NCBI GenBank assembly: GCA_029547745.1
Contig: JAKPOQ010000047.1
Span: forward strand, 1-51,786
Origin: Actinomycetes bacterium
Lineage (GTDB): Bacteria > Actinomycetota > Thermoleophilia > UBA2241
Length of the DNA: 51,786 nt
Direction: 5' to 3'
Below the pieces are notes generated by a model. It had not been told where the DNA came from. It did not search any database and saw only the letters and a list, made by a program, of their open reading frames with translations. Of this stretch, positions 25,052 through 34,098 are shown piece after piece. Both the position numbers and the translations under genes were made by a program. Position 1 is the first letter of the stretch, and the number at the start of each line of letters is the position of its first letter.

Positions 25052-26797
25052 ATGGGCGACCTCCTGCGCATCGATCTCACCACGCGCACGTCGGCACAGG
25101 AGACGGTACCCCCCGAGCTGATCAAGGAACTGATCGGCCCAAAAGGGATCGGCACGTACTACCTGCGCAACGAGGTCGGGCCGGAGGTGGACCCTCTGAG
25201 CCCCCAAGCGAAGCTCATCTTCGTGTCCGGGCCGATGGCTGGCACGGCCATGCTCGGCAGCAACCGCTACAGCCTCTACTACGTCTCGCCGCTGACCAAC
25301 GGGTACGGCGAGTGCTACGCCGGCGGCAACGTCGCACCGCAGTTCGCCAAGACCGGGTTCAAGGTCGTGATCGTCGAGGGACAGGCGGACGCGCCCGTGT
25401 ACCTCGAGATCAGCGAGGCCGGCGTCGAGTTCCACAGCGCGGCGGACCTCTGGGGGCTTGACGCCTTCGAGACCGAAGACAAGATCCTCGAGCGCACGGC
25501 GCACAAAAGGGCGCAGGCGTGTGTCATCGGCCCCGCCGGCGAGAAGCTCGTGCGGTTCGCCTGCGTGAACAACGACTACTGGCACCAATTGGGCCGCGGC
25601 GGTCCGGGAGCGGTCTTCGGCAGCAAGAACCTGAAGGGCATCGTCTGGCACGGCGACCAGAAGGTCGAGGTCGCGCGACCGGACGATTTCAAGGCCCTGG
25701 TCCGTGACATGGTCGAGCGCAGCAAGGACGACCCTGGCGTGGCCGCCTACCAGCGTGGGGGCACGCTCAACATGGTGCGCACGATGAACGGCGCCAACGC
25801 CTTCCCGACCCGGTACTGGCGCAAGGGCACCGTCGACGGCTTCGAGAAGATCAGTGTCGAGACGATGCTCGAGAAGCACGGCACGAGGACCGAGGTGTGC
25901 CCGCCGTGCGTCATGAAGTGCGTCAAGCACAACTTCGTCTTCGAGGGTCGCCACAAGGGCCTCGAGTGCGAAGGCCCCGAGTACGAGACGGCCTACGTGT
26001 TCGGCGGCCTGTGTGAGATCGTCGACTTCGCCGAGATCATGTGGCTGAACGACATCTGCGACCGTCTCGGCGTCGACACGATCACCGCCGGCAACCTCTG
26101 CGCCCTCGCCATCGAGGCGTCCCACCGGGGCCTCATCGACGAGAAGATGGAGTTCGGCGATCCGGACTGCGTCGCCGAGTTCCTGCGCAAGATGGCTCTC
26201 CGTGAGGGCATCGGCGATGTCTGGGCGGAGGGCGTCCTGCGAGTCGAGAAGGAGATCCCTGAGCTCAAGGGCGTCGCCGTGCACTGCAAGGGCATGGAAC
26301 CGGCCGGATACGAACCACGCGTCATGAAGGGCATGGGCCTGGGCTTCGCCGTCACCGCGCGCGGAGCGTGCCACCTCCGGGCCACCATGTACAAGCCGGA
26401 GCTGATGGGCCTCACGGACCCGCGCGCCTGGGAGGACAAGGCGCCCGTCTACTGCGACTGGGAGGACCGGCTGACGATCATGGATTGCCTGATCTACTGT
26501 CGGTTCTACCGCGACCTCGTGACGTGGCCGTACATCACCCAGGTGGTGAACGCGACCGTCGGCACGGACTACACGGAAGAGGATCTCCATCGCGTCGCCA
26601 ACCGCATCGTCACGATGACGCACGACTTCAATGCGGCCCGGGGGATCGGCCGTGAGTCCGAGACACTTCCCGAGTGGGTCACGGACAAGCCGATGGAGGA
26701 CGAGAACGGTTACGACCTGCCGCAGAGCGAGCTCGCCGCCATGGTGGCCCACTACTACCGCATCCGCGGCTGGGCCGAGCCGGCGGAGGTCGCCTGA
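25052..26797 (+). CDS. Aldehyde:ferredoxin oxidoreductase (tungstopterin enzyme)
   Basis: Oxidises aldehydes to acids, or the reverse, with ferredoxin as electron partner; cytosolic, oxygen-sensitive, binding a bis-pyranopterin tungsten cofactor and one [4Fe-4S] cluster. The 581-residue product starts MGDLLRIDLTTRTSAQE, the family N-terminus, behind AAAGGAG; the longer upstream frame is rejected. Seen: LGRGGPGAVFGSKNLKG (pterin contact), the cluster motif CPPCVMKC at residues about 283-290, RLGVDTITAGN near 339, EGPEYETAYVFGG, and the C-terminal DCLIYCRF with further Cys. Tungsten rather than molybdenum is inferred from the family. The physiological aldehyde is unknown. Confidence 0.93.
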   Translation: MGDLLRIDLTTRTSAQETVPPELIKELIGPKGIGTYYLRNEVGPEVDPLSPQAKLIFVSGPMAGTAMLGSNRYSLYYVSPLTNGYGECYAGGNVAPQFAKTGFKVVIVEGQADAPVYLEISEAGVEFHSAADLWGLDAFETEDKILERTAHKRAQACVIGPAGEKLVRFACVNNDYWHQLGRGGPGAVFGSKNLKGIVWHGDQKVEVARPDDFKALVRDMVERSKDDPGVAAYQRGGTLNMVRTMNGANAFPTRYWRKGTVDGFEKISVETMLEKHGTRTEVCPPCVMKCVKHNFVFEGRHKGLECEGPEYETAYVFGGLCEIVDFAEIMWLNDICDRLGVDTITAGNLCALAIEASHRGLIDEKMEFGDPDCVAEFLRKMALREGIGDVWAEGVLRVEKEIPELKGVAVHCKGMEPAGYEPRVMKGMGLGFAVTARGACHLRATMYKPELMGLTDPRAWEDKAPVYCDWEDRLTIMDCLIYCRFYRDLVTWPYITQVVNATVGTDYTEEDLHRVANRIVTMTHDFNAARGIGRESETLPEWVTDKPMEDENGYDLPQSELAAMVAHYYRIRGWAEPAEVA

Positions 26798-26811
26798 GCC
26801 GGCGGAGGTCG
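26777..26811. repeat. 16-bp direct repeat across the AOR stop codon
   Basis: GAGCCGGCGGAGGTCG at 26777-26792 and again at 26796-26811 (19-bp period). The first copy encodes the last residues of the oxidoreductase; the second lies just after the stop. Confidence 0.8.
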
Positions 26812-26833
26812 TTCGGGGCGGCTGAGATCGTTC

Positions 26834-26876
26834 GAGGCGGCGGGGCGGGACTCATGGAGGCCCGCCCCGCCGCCTC
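26834..26876. terminator. Bidirectional terminator between AOR and the minus-strand ORF
   Basis: Perfect 16-bp stem (26834-26849 with 26861-26876) around an 11-nt loop, placed between two convergent genes and ending two bases before the minus-strand stop codon. TCTCATCTT follows on the plus strand. Confidence 0.78.
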
Positions 26877-26878
26877 TC

Positions 26879-27202
26879 TCATCTTCCGACGTAGTCTTTG
26901 AGCTTGTGGTAGGGCGCCGCCGCGGCCTGAAGGGCGTCGACAGCCACCTGCAGGCGCCGCAGGCTGACCTGCAGACCGCCGAGGTCCGCCGTGATTCCGT
27001 CGGCGGTGTGACCGACGGCCTCCGCCAGCTCTGCGGCGACGGTCGTCTTGCGCGTGAGCTCGGCGATCAACGGGGTGTACGTACGCGAGAGCCGCGCCCC
27101 GATCTTGCCCAAACGATAACCGCGGTATGCGACGTAACCGAAGGCGACGACGACCAACCCGAGGCTGGCGAGGCCGATCGCGAGCAGTACCCAGCCGTTC
27201 AT
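26879..27202 (-). CDS. Small membrane-anchored coiled-coil protein, function unknown
   Basis: I do not recognise a named family with certainty. The 107-residue product has one N-terminal TM helix (VLLAIGLASLGLVVVAFGYVAYRG) followed by a long amphipathic segment with heptad-like hydrophobics (AELTRKTTVAAELAEAVG, then LGGLQVSLRRLQVAVDALQ) that should be a cytosolic or external coiled coil. The layout resembles DUF948-type or methyl-accepting-like small proteins. It shares strand with the NlpC/P60 hydrolase gene 129 bp upstream and may be co-transcribed with it, which would suggest an envelope role; that is inference. Its stop abuts the AOR terminator. Confidence 0.7.
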   Translation of the reverse strand: MNGWVLLAIGLASLGLVVVAFGYVAYRGYRLGKIGARLSRTYTPLIAELTRKTTVAAELAEAVGHTADGITADLGGLQVSLRRLQVAVDALQAAAAPYHKLKDYVGR

Positions 27203-27331
27203 GTCGCGAGTCTACGTCGTGCGCGACGCGGAAGACAGCCCCGGACGCGGTAAGGCCGATCGCGCGGGGCAGCGGCGCGGTGTCCGGACCCTGGTCTTGG
27301 CGCGAGGTCGCGTGTCGCTCATGGCGGCGGC

Positions 27332-28465
27332 TCAGAGGAGGCGGATGCGGTAGCGGCAAGCGAAGTCGGCACCGCGACCGGCGAGTCGGCTGACCTTGAC
27401 GACGTCGCCGGTGTGCGGCGCCTCGATGAACAGACCGCCGCCCACGTAGATGCCGACGTGGTTGTAGAAGGAGGCGCTGCCGAAGAACACGAGGTCGGCA
27501 GGACGCAGGCGGCCCAACGGCACGGGGTCACCGAGGCGCGATTGCATGGTGGCGCCATGCGGGAGGCGCACACCGAACTGTGCGTACACGTAGGTGACGA
27601 GGCCCGAGCAGTCGAAGCCGCTCGGCGACGCGCCTCCCCAAACGTAGGGGACGCCGAGCCAGCGCATGGCGGCGCGTACGACGGCGAGCTCGGCCGGCGT
27701 GGCGTCGATCGTCCCGAGGACGACGTCCGCCCGGCGGGCGAGCTCGCCGGCCGTCGCCGCCGCCAGCTCGGCCTGGCGCTCGAGCTCCTTCCTGATCCGG
27801 GCGCTGACGCTGGCAAGGACCGCTTGACGCTGGACCATCTGGTCTTCGACGAGGGCCCGCCTGTCGCGTAGCTCGAGCTCGCGGACGAGCGCCTGCTCGC
27901 GCCGCTCCTCGATCGTGGCCGCGATCGTCACGACCTCGGCGGCGAGGTCGTCCATCGTCTGGACCGTCGCCGCGTCGGCGGTGGCGATGCGGCGGTAGAA
28001 GCTGAGCTGACGGGGCACGCCGGTGAAGTCGCCGGCGTTCAACAAGATGTCGATGAAGGTCGTCTTGCCGCCCTTGTACATCTGTGCCAACCGTCGGCCA
28101 TAGGCGGTCTGCGTCTCGCGGAGGTCGGTCTGCACAGCGGCCAGGTCGCGTCGCGCAGCCATGAGCTCGACGTTGAGAGCGTCGAGGTGCGCACGGGCGT
28201 CGTTGTACTCCTCGACCGAGGCCGACAGGCGGCGGTCGAGAGCGGCGATCTCGGCGCGGATGCGCCGCGCCTCCGCCTGCAACCCGGCGATGCCTTCGGC
28301 CTTGTCGCCGAAGGTGAGCTCGCGCGGCGCGGCCGCGGTACTCGCAGGGCGCAGGAGCGCGCCACCCGGTAGCGTGGCGAGGGCGGCGCAGGCGAGCGTC
28401 ACCGCGAGAGCACGGTGGTCGGCGGTCGTCCGCCGGCCGGTGGCGATGTCCCGGGTCTTGCCCAT
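27332..28465 (-). CDS. NlpC/P60 peptidoglycan hydrolase with N-terminal coiled coil
   Basis: Secreted cell-wall endopeptidase, probably cutting within the stem peptide. The 377-residue product has an N-terminal signal region (LAVTLACAALATLPGGALL), then a coiled coil of about 200 residues (IAGLQAEARRIRAEIAALDR onward, MAARRDLAAVQTDLRETQ, ERREQALVRELELRDRR). The NlpC/P60 catalytic domain is C-terminal: nucleophile Cys in FDCSGLVTYVYAQ, His in NHVGIYVGGG, third polar residue in EAPHTG. Coiled-coil plus NlpC/P60 is the RipA/PcsB-like layout in which the coil controls activity, often through FtsEX; no ftsEX is nearby. It is transcribed divergently from tRNA-fMet. Confidence 0.92.
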   Translation of the reverse strand: MGKTRDIATGRRTTADHRALAVTLACAALATLPGGALLRPASTAAAPRELTFGDKAEGIAGLQAEARRIRAEIAALDRRLSASVEEYNDARAHLDALNVELMAARRDLAAVQTDLRETQTAYGRRLAQMYKGGKTTFIDILLNAGDFTGVPRQLSFYRRIATADAATVQTMDDLAAEVVTIAATIEERREQALVRELELRDRRALVEDQMVQRQAVLASVSARIRKELERQAELAAATAGELARRADVVLGTIDATPAELAVVRAAMRWLGVPYVWGGASPSGFDCSGLVTYVYAQFGVRLPHGATMQSRLGDPVPLGRLRPADLVFFGSASFYNHVGIYVGGGLFIEAPHTGDVVKVSRLAGRGADFACRYRIRLL

Positions 28466-28539
28466 GATCGTCCAGCGAGTGTATCGGAAGGATCCTCCCG
28501 TTCTGTATGCCGTCGCGCCCTTGGCGTCCTCTCCGCGCC

Positions 28540-28569
28540 TTTACAATCGACCGCGCAAAGGTCTAGAAT
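28540..28569 (+). promoter_or_regulatory. tRNA-fMet promoter
   Basis: TTTACA (28540-28545), 18-bp spacer, TAGAAT (28564-28569), with the tRNA starting 18 bp after the -10. Five of six -35 bases match consensus. Confidence 0.75.
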
Positions 28570-28586
28570 ATGCAATCCAGAAGCGA

Positions 28587-28663
<77 letters not shown>

Positions 28664-28673
28664 AGCCTCCTCA

Positions 28674-28702
28674 GGGCGCCCGTCCGGGCGCCCTTCTTCT
28701 TC
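28674..28702 (+). terminator. tRNA-fMet intrinsic terminator
   Basis: GGGCGCCC-GTCC-GGGCGCCC followed by TTCTTCTTC, 10 bp after the tRNA CCA. It is the most canonical intrinsic terminator in the window. The following stretch to 28920 contains no recognisable gene. Confidence 0.88.
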
Positions 28703-28920
28703 ATGGCACGCAAGTGTCTCGCGTGGAGCGAGCATGCCGGTGCCCGACGCCTCGAAGCAGGCCTCTGGTTTCGCCCTCGAGGCCGGACCGACATGATGCC
28801 GCTCCGGCCCAAGGCTATGCTACGCAGAAGGCAAGCGACCTCGGCGGCGCCGTGAAGCGACAGGGCGTCGTAGGTTGGCGCCGCGTGGGTCGGCGGCATC
28901 AGGATCATTCGGGAGGTGTG

Positions 28921-29268
28921 ATGACGATTCTACTCACGGTGAACACGGCGCCCTACGGTAGCGAGGGCCCCTACAATGCGTTACGGCTGGCCGAGGCGCT
29001 CGCCGCGGCGGGCTCGACCGTGGAGGTGTTCCTCATGGGCGACGGCGTCCACATGGCGCGGTCCGGCCAGCAGCCGGGAGAAGCACACGCGTCGCTCGAG
29101 CGGATGCTCCGGAGCGCGCTCGAGCAGGACGTTCGTGTCGCCTGCTGCGCGACGTGTTGCCGTGCGCGAGGATTGGCCGCCAATGATCTGATCGAGGGCG
29201 TGCAGGTCGCTACTATCCACGACCTCGCGGAGGCTGTGGAACGGTGCGAGCGGACCCTTTCGTTCTGA
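28921..29268 (+). CDS. DsrE/DsrF-like family protein
   Basis: Small cytosolic protein of 115 residues, in the family that carries sulfur on a Cys or regulates sulfur relay. It begins MTILLTVNTAPYGSEGPYNALR with the expected beta-alpha start, then FLMGDGVHMAR, and a Cys-rich loop CCATCCRARG near residue 75 where sulfur-carrying homologues hold their reactive Cys. ATG 28921 follows CGGGAGGTG. It overlaps the tilS start by 25 bp, so the two are translated together; this hints at a role near tRNA modification, though TilS itself does not use sulfur. True dissimilatory sulfite-reductase DsrEFH partners are absent. Confidence 0.85.
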   Translation: MTILLTVNTAPYGSEGPYNALRLAEALAAAGSTVEVFLMGDGVHMARSGQQPGEAHASLERMLRSALEQDVRVACCATCCRARGLAANDLIEGVQVATIHDLAEAVERCERTLSF

Positions 29269-30791
29269 GGATGGAGCGCCGGGTGGCCGCGTTCGTCGCG
29301 GGGCGCGACGTGGTGCGCCGCGGCGAGCGCGTCCTCCTCATGCTCTCCGGCGGCGCGGATTCGATGGCCATGCTGGCCCTGGTCCGCGCCGCCGATGAGC
29401 GGCTCGGCCTCGGCCTCGGGCTCGCCGCGCTGCACGTGGACTATGGCCTGCGGGGCGCCGATTCGGCACGCGACCGTGAGATCGTCGTCAGGGCCTGCGC
29501 CGCGGCCGGCATCGACCTCGAGGTCGTGGCCCTGGAGGGGCGCCTGCGCGGCCCCGACTTCCAGGCGCGCGCCCGGGAATTGCGCTACGAGCGCGCCTGG
29601 CAGGAGGCTGCGCGGCGCGCCTGCACGGTCGTGACGGCCGCGCACAACCGCGACGACCAGGCCGAGACCATCGTGTACAGGCTGGCGAAGTACGCCTCGC
29701 CGCAAGGGCTCGTAGGGATGCGGCCGCGCGAGCAGGGCGCGCCGGGGCGCGCCGCTCTCGCGCGGCCGCTGCTCTGCCTGGGCGCCGACGAGATCCGCGC
29801 CTACTGCGCCACACGCGGCATCGAGTTCGGCGAGGACGTGACCAACGCGGCGCCTATCTACGCGCGTAACATCGTCCGTCATGAAGTGCTGCCGCGGCTC
29901 GCGCGCCTCAATCCCCGCGTCACCGAGACGCTCGCGGCCGCGGCCGGGATCGCGGCGGCCGAGCGCGAGGTCGTCGCCGCCGCCGTGGAGGCCGCCTGGG
30001 AGCGCGTCGCCGTGAGCGACGGCGAGGACGACCTCGCCGCACTCGACCTTGACGCGCTCGCGCGCGAGCCGGAGGCGCTGCGCGCGCTCTGCCTGCGGCG
30101 TCTGCTCGAGCGCGGCCGCGCGGCGGACGCCCTCGTCGAGCGGCGCGAGGTAGAGGCGCTGGAGCGCCTCGCCGCGCGCCGCGACGACGCCGGCTCCGTG
30201 AGCATTCGCGGCGGATGGGAGGTCGTGCGCGGCGGCGGCCGGCTTCGCCTGCGCCGCCGCCGCACGCCGCACGTCTGCTCGCCCATGATCTTGCCCGTCG
30301 GGGGCCGGGCGTGCTTCTGCGGGCGACGCTTCGTCGCCCGCCTTCTGCCTGGCGCCGTGTGGCCGGATGCCGGTGTGGTCGGCCGGGCATCGGCCGCTCC
30401 TCCTGTGTCGGCGACAGGACGCGCCGTCGTGCCGACGCCGGTGACAGGGAGCGCAAGCAAGCTGCCGTCCGGGCGGAGCGCGGCGACACGGCTGGAGGCC
30501 TTCGTCGGTCTGGCCACCCCGCCTTTGCGTCTCGAGTTGCGCCACCCGGCGCGCGGCGACCGCTTCACGCCGTTCGCCATGGAGGGCGAAACGACGGTGG
30601 CGCGCTTTCTCGCCGCCGCCCACGTCCCGCCGGCGGCGCGCGAGCGCGCCCTCGTCCTCGTGATCGACGGCTGCATCGCCTGGGTAGGGTATGAGACAAG
30701 GACAGGAGAACGGCGGGGAAGGGTTGCGCAGCCCTTCCGTGTGTCCGAGAGTACGGCTTGCACGCTCCATGTCGTCGAGGAGGAAGGGTGA
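29244..30791 (+). CDS. tilS: tRNA(Ile)-lysidine synthetase
   Basis: Converts C34 of tRNA-Ile2 to lysidine so that AUA is read as Ile; essential in most bacteria. The PP-loop motif SGGADS is at residues 35-40, followed by [12 protein letters not shown] and the [10 protein letters not shown] segment typical of TilS. The 515-residue product contains a long Pro/Ala/Gly-rich stretch (about residues 345-420, including ACFCGRRF) between the middle domain and the C-terminal TilS domain ([15 protein letters not shown]). Two short hairpins lie in this DNA (30319-30341 and 30717-30738). GTG 29244 has a GGAGG site ten bases upstream inside dsrE; ATG 29271 is the alternative. The stop overlaps the hpt start (GTGA). 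Confidence 0.92.
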   Translation: MRADPFVLRMERRVAAFVAGRDVVRRGERVLLMLSGGADSMAMLALVRAADERLGLGLGLAALHVDYGLRGADSARDREIVVRACAAAGIDLEVVALEGRLRGPDFQARARELRYERAWQEAARRACTVVTAAHNRDDQAETIVYRLAKYASPQGLVGMRPREQGAPGRAALARPLLCLGADEIRAYCATRGIEFGEDVTNAAPIYARNIVRHEVLPRLARLNPRVTETLAAAAGIAAAEREVVAAAVEAAWERVAVSDGEDDLAALDLDALAREPEALRALCLRRLLERGRAADALVERREVEALERLAARRDDAGSVSIRGGWEVVRGGGRLRLRRRRTPHVCSPMILPVGGRACFCGRRFVARLLPGAVWPDAGVVGRASAAPPVSATGRAVVPTPVTGSASKLPSGRSAATRLEAFVGLATPPLRLELRHPARGDRFTPFAMEGETTVARFLAAAHVPPAARERALVLVIDGCIAWVGYETRTGERRGRVAQPFRVSESTACTLHVVEEEG

Positions 30792-31351
30792 CCGGCGAGA
30801 TCGCGACCGTCCTGGTGTCGGCCGAGCAGTTGAGCGAACGCGTCGACGAGCTCGCCCGCCAGATCTCGGCCGACTACGCGGGCAAGGAGCTCCTGCTCGT
30901 GGGCGTCCTCAAGGGGGCGGTGTTCTTCCTCGCCGATCTTGCCCGCCGCCTGACCGTACCCTGCACTCTGGATTTCATGGCGGTGTCAAGCTACGGGTCG
31001 TCGACCGACCCGTCGGGGGTCGTGCGCATCCTCAAGGACCTCGACAGCGAGATAGAGGGACGGCACGTGCTCATCGTCGAAGACATCGTCGACTCGGGCC
31101 TCACGCTCAACTACCTGCTCAAGAACCTCCGCTCCCGCGACCCGGCCTCACTCGAGGTGTGCACGTTGCTGACCAAACCGGCCCGTCGCCGCGCGCAGAT
31201 CGACTGTCGCTACGTGGGTTTCGAGATCCCCAACGAGTTCGTCGTAGGATACGGGCTCGACTACGCCGAGCGGTATCGTACCCTCGACTTCATCGGCGTC
31301 CTCACGCCCGAGGCGGCAGCCGTCGCCGGCGAGGGCGACGCCCTCCTGTAG
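30788..31351 (+). CDS. hpt: Hypoxanthine phosphoribosyltransferase
   Basis: Purine salvage: joins hypoxanthine or guanine to PRPP. The 187-residue product has the PRPP-binding loop [14 protein letters not shown], the [18 protein letters not shown] strand-helix with the PPi loop, and [20 protein letters not shown] near the C-terminus. The GTG start overlaps the tilS stop by four bases, coupling translation. tilS-hpt-ftsH is a widespread Gram-positive gene order. Confidence 0.97.
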   Translation: MTGEIATVLVSAEQLSERVDELARQISADYAGKELLLVGVLKGAVFFLADLARRLTVPCTLDFMAVSSYGSSTDPSGVVRILKDLDSEIEGRHVLIVEDIVDSGLTLNYLLKNLRSRDPASLEVCTLLTKPARRRAQIDCRYVGFEIPNEFVVGYGLDYAERYRTLDFIGVLTPEAAAVAGEGDALL

Positions 31352-31356
31352 ACCGT

Positions 31357-31432
31357 CTGGGCGTCGCCGCAGCCTCACAGCGCGCGCAGAGTGCCTGGGC
31401 GTCACCGTACTTTCTCAGCGCGTGCAGGGCTT
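31357..31432. repeat. Imperfect 38-bp tandem repeat between hpt and ftsH
   Basis: Two units beginning CTGGGCGTC (31357 and 31395) agree at about 27 of 38 positions. Together they fill most of the space before the palindrome at 31441. Confidence 0.55.
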
Positions 31433-31440
31433 CTTTGCGG

Positions 31441-31471
31441 CCCTGTCGGGGTATGCTACCCTGCGACAGGG
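31441..31471 (+). promoter_or_regulatory. Nested palindrome upstream of ftsH
   Basis: CCCTGTCG (31441-31448) pairs with CGACAGGG (31464-31471), and inside it GGGTA pairs with TACCC around a TGC loop, leaving only a two-base bulge. The inner part also contains a -10-like TATGCT (31452-31457), without a clear -35. It could be an operator over the ftsH promoter or a terminator-like stem after hpt (GCTTTGG follows). Confidence 0.55.
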
Positions 31472-31535
31472 CTTTGGAATGCGCCCATCGGCGGCTGCCC
31501 GTGACGGCGTCTCGACCGACCAGCGAAGGGTTGAA

Positions 31536-33503
31536 GTGAACAGATTCATCCGCAGCGCCCTCTTTCCGATCCTCATCGTCATCTTGGTGGCGATGGCGAT
31601 CGAGTACTGGATCCAGGGCGACAACAGCGCCAAACCGGAGGTCAGCTACAGCGGGCCGGCGCCCAGCTTTGTGAGCGACCTCGAGGCGGGCAGGGTCCAG
31701 TCCGTGCTCATGAACACACGCGACCAGACCCTACAGGTGACGACCACCGAGAAGGATGCGGACGGCAACCCCGTCACCTACAAGGTCGAGTATCCGAGCA
31801 CCGACGAGACGACGAAGCTCATCCAGGATTCCGGCGTCAAGTTCACGTCCACAAGTCCGGGCAACCCGTGGTGGACGAGTGCCCTGACGTTCATCCTGCC
31901 GCTCGTCCTGATGATCGGCCTCTGGATCTTCATCATGAACCAGATGCAAGGTGGTGGCTCCAAGGTCATGAGCTTCGGCAAGAGCCGCGCCCGCCGGGTG
32001 AGCGCCGACTCGCCCAGAGTCACGTTCAAGGACGTGGCCGGCGTGGACGAGGCCGTCGAGGAGCTCCAGGAGATCAAGGAGTTCCTCGAGAACCCGAAGA
32101 AGTTCCAGCAGCTCGGGGCGCGCATCCCCAAGGGGGTCTTGCTCTACGGCCCGCCGGGCACCGGCAAGACCCTGCTCGCCAGGGCGGTCGCCGGCGAGGC
32201 GGGCGTGCCCTTCTTCAGCATCTCGGGTTCCGACTTCGTCGAGATGTTCGTCGGGGTCGGCGCCTCGCGCGTGCGCGACTTGTTCGAGCAGGCCAAGCAG
32301 AACGCGCCGTGCATCATCTTCGTGGACGAGATCGACGCCGTCGGTCGGCATCGTGGCGCCGGCCTGGGCGGCGGCCACGACGAGCGCGAGCAGACCCTCA
32401 AGCAGTTGCTCGTCGAGATGGACGGCTTCGAGATGAAGGACAACATCATCCTCATCGCCGCCACCAACCGTCCCGACATCCTCGACCCGGCGCTGCTGCG
32501 GCCGGGCCGGTTCGACCGTCAGGTCGTGGTCGACAGGCCGGACCGCGCCGGCCGGCGCCAGATCCTCGAGGTCCATACGCGCGGCAAGCCCATCGAGAAG
32601 GAGATCGACCTCGATGCACTTGCCGCGCAAACCCCCGGGTTCACCGGCGCCGACCTGGCCAACCTCGTCAACGAGGCGGCCCTGCTCGCCGCCCGGCATG
32701 GCAGCAGGATCATCACCATGGCCGAGCTCGAGGAGGGCATCATGCGCGTCCTCGCCGGGCCCGAGAAGAAGAGCCGGCTCATCTCCGAGAAAGAGAAGGC
32801 GATCACCGCCTACCACGAGACGGGTCACGCTCTCGTCGGTCACTTCCTGCCCAACACCGACCCCGTGCACAAGATCTCGGTCGTGAGTCGTGGTCAGGCG
32901 CTCGGCTTCACCATCTCGCTGCCCACCGAGGACAAGTTCCTGACGACCAAGTCCGAGCTCATGGACTCTTTGGCCATGACGCTTGGGGGCCGCGCTGCCG
33001 AGGAGGTCGTCTTCGGCGAGATCACGACCGGGGCGGCCAACGACATCGAGAAGGCGACGAGCATCGCCAAAGAGATGATCATGCGCTACGGGATGAGCGA
33101 GGAGCTCGGTCCGCGAACGCTGGGTCACAACCAGGCGTTGCCGTTCCTGGGGCGCGAGTTCGCCCAGGAGCCCGACTACTCCGAAGAGGTGGCGCGCCAG
33201 ATCGACGAGGAGTTGCGGCGCATCATCGAAGAGGCGCACCAGCGTGCCAGGGACCTGCTGGTCGAGCGGCGCGAGCAGCTCGATGCCATCGCGACCATCC
33301 TCGTCCAGCGCGAGACCCTCGAGCGGTCCGAGTTCGAGGCCCTGCTCGACGGCGTCCCCGAAGAGGAGGTGTTCCGCGAGCGCGACGCCAAGGCGGCGGC
33401 GCAGCGCGAGCAGAAGCAGCGCGGCAAAGGCAAGAAGGAACGCGTCCCGCAGCCTCAGGTCGTCGCTCCTCCGGTCAAGCCCGCCCACCCCGAGGTCACC
33501 TGA
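31536..33503 (+). CDS. ftsH: ATP-dependent zinc metalloprotease FtsH
   Basis: Hexameric membrane protease that degrades misfolded membrane proteins and regulators. 655 residues: TM helix near 5-25 ([18 protein letters not shown]), extracytoplasmic domain, second TM helix near 108-130 ([18 protein letters not shown]), Walker A GPPGTGKT, pore loop FVEMFVG, Walker B IIFVDEID and second region of homology (RPGRFDRQ). The zinc site is HETGH. The C-terminal tail is Lys/Arg/Gln-rich. GTG 31536 follows GAAGGG; the ORF track start at 31422 lies inside the palindrome region and has no family similarity. Confidence 0.97.
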   Translation: MNRFIRSALFPILIVILVAMAIEYWIQGDNSAKPEVSYSGPAPSFVSDLEAGRVQSVLMNTRDQTLQVTTTEKDADGNPVTYKVEYPSTDETTKLIQDSGVKFTSTSPGNPWWTSALTFILPLVLMIGLWIFIMNQMQGGGSKVMSFGKSRARRVSADSPRVTFKDVAGVDEAVEELQEIKEFLENPKKFQQLGARIPKGVLLYGPPGTGKTLLARAVAGEAGVPFFSISGSDFVEMFVGVGASRVRDLFEQAKQNAPCIIFVDEIDAVGRHRGAGLGGGHDEREQTLKQLLVEMDGFEMKDNIILIAATNRPDILDPALLRPGRFDRQVVVDRPDRAGRRQILEVHTRGKPIEKEIDLDALAAQTPGFTGADLANLVNEAALLAARHGSRIITMAELEEGIMRVLAGPEKKSRLISEKEKAITAYHETGHALVGHFLPNTDPVHKISVVSRGQALGFTISLPTEDKFLTTKSELMDSLAMTLGGRAAEEVVFGEITTGAANDIEKATSIAKEMIMRYGMSEELGPRTLGHNQALPFLGREFAQEPDYSEEVARQIDEELRRIIEEAHQRARDLLVERREQLDAIATILVQRETLERSEFEALLDGVPEEEVFRERDAKAAAQREQKQRGKGKKERVPQPQVVAPPVKPAHPEVT

Positions 33504-33521
33504 GGTCGGGCCTCTCCTTCC

Positions 33522-34088
33522 GTGGACCAGGACAAGATCAAGGAGGGCGTCCGCCTCATCCTCGAAGGGATCGGCGAGGACCCCGACCGGCCGGGGCTCG
33601 TTGAGACGCCGAGTCGCGTCGCCGAGATGTACGCCGACATCTTCTCGGGGATCGACAGCGTCGACCCGTCGAGTCTGCTGGTCGAGATGGCCGGCGACCA
33701 TCACCGCGAGATGGTCCTCATCCGCGACATCGACTTCTACTCGGTCTGCGAGCATCATCTGCTGCCGTTCCACGGCCGTGCCCATGTGGCGTACATCCCG
33801 AGTGAGCACGGCCGCATCACCGGCTTGAGCAAGCTCGCCAGGGTGGTGCGCCTCGTGGCCGCGCGACCACAGTTGCAGGAGCGCATAACAAGCCAGATCG
33901 CCGACGCGATCGTCACGGCCCTCGACCCCGCCGGAGCGCTGGTCCTCATCGAGGCCGAGCACCTCTGTATGTCGATGCGCGGCGTGCGGACGCCCGGAGC
34001 CAAGACCGTGACCAGCGCGGTGCGGGGCATCATCCAGACGAACGCCGCGACGCGGGCCGAGGTCCTCTCGCTCATCAACGCAGGTTGA
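33522..34088 (+). CDS. folE: GTP cyclohydrolase I
   Basis: First step of folate synthesis, GTP to dihydroneopterin triphosphate; zinc-dependent decamer. The 188-residue product shows [19 protein letters not shown], the zinc-site motif [16 protein letters not shown] and the second zinc Cys in HLCMSMRGV. Its GTG start follows ftsH by 18 bp. It leads the folate gene set folE-folP-folB-folK. Confidence 0.97.
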   Translation: MDQDKIKEGVRLILEGIGEDPDRPGLVETPSRVAEMYADIFSGIDSVDPSSLLVEMAGDHHREMVLIRDIDFYSVCEHHLLPFHGRAHVAYIPSEHGRITGLSKLARVVRLVAARPQLQERITSQIADAIVTALDPAGALVLIEAEHLCMSMRGVRTPGAKTVTSAVRGIIQTNAATRAEVLSLINAG

Positions 34089-34098
34089 GGCTGCCCTG

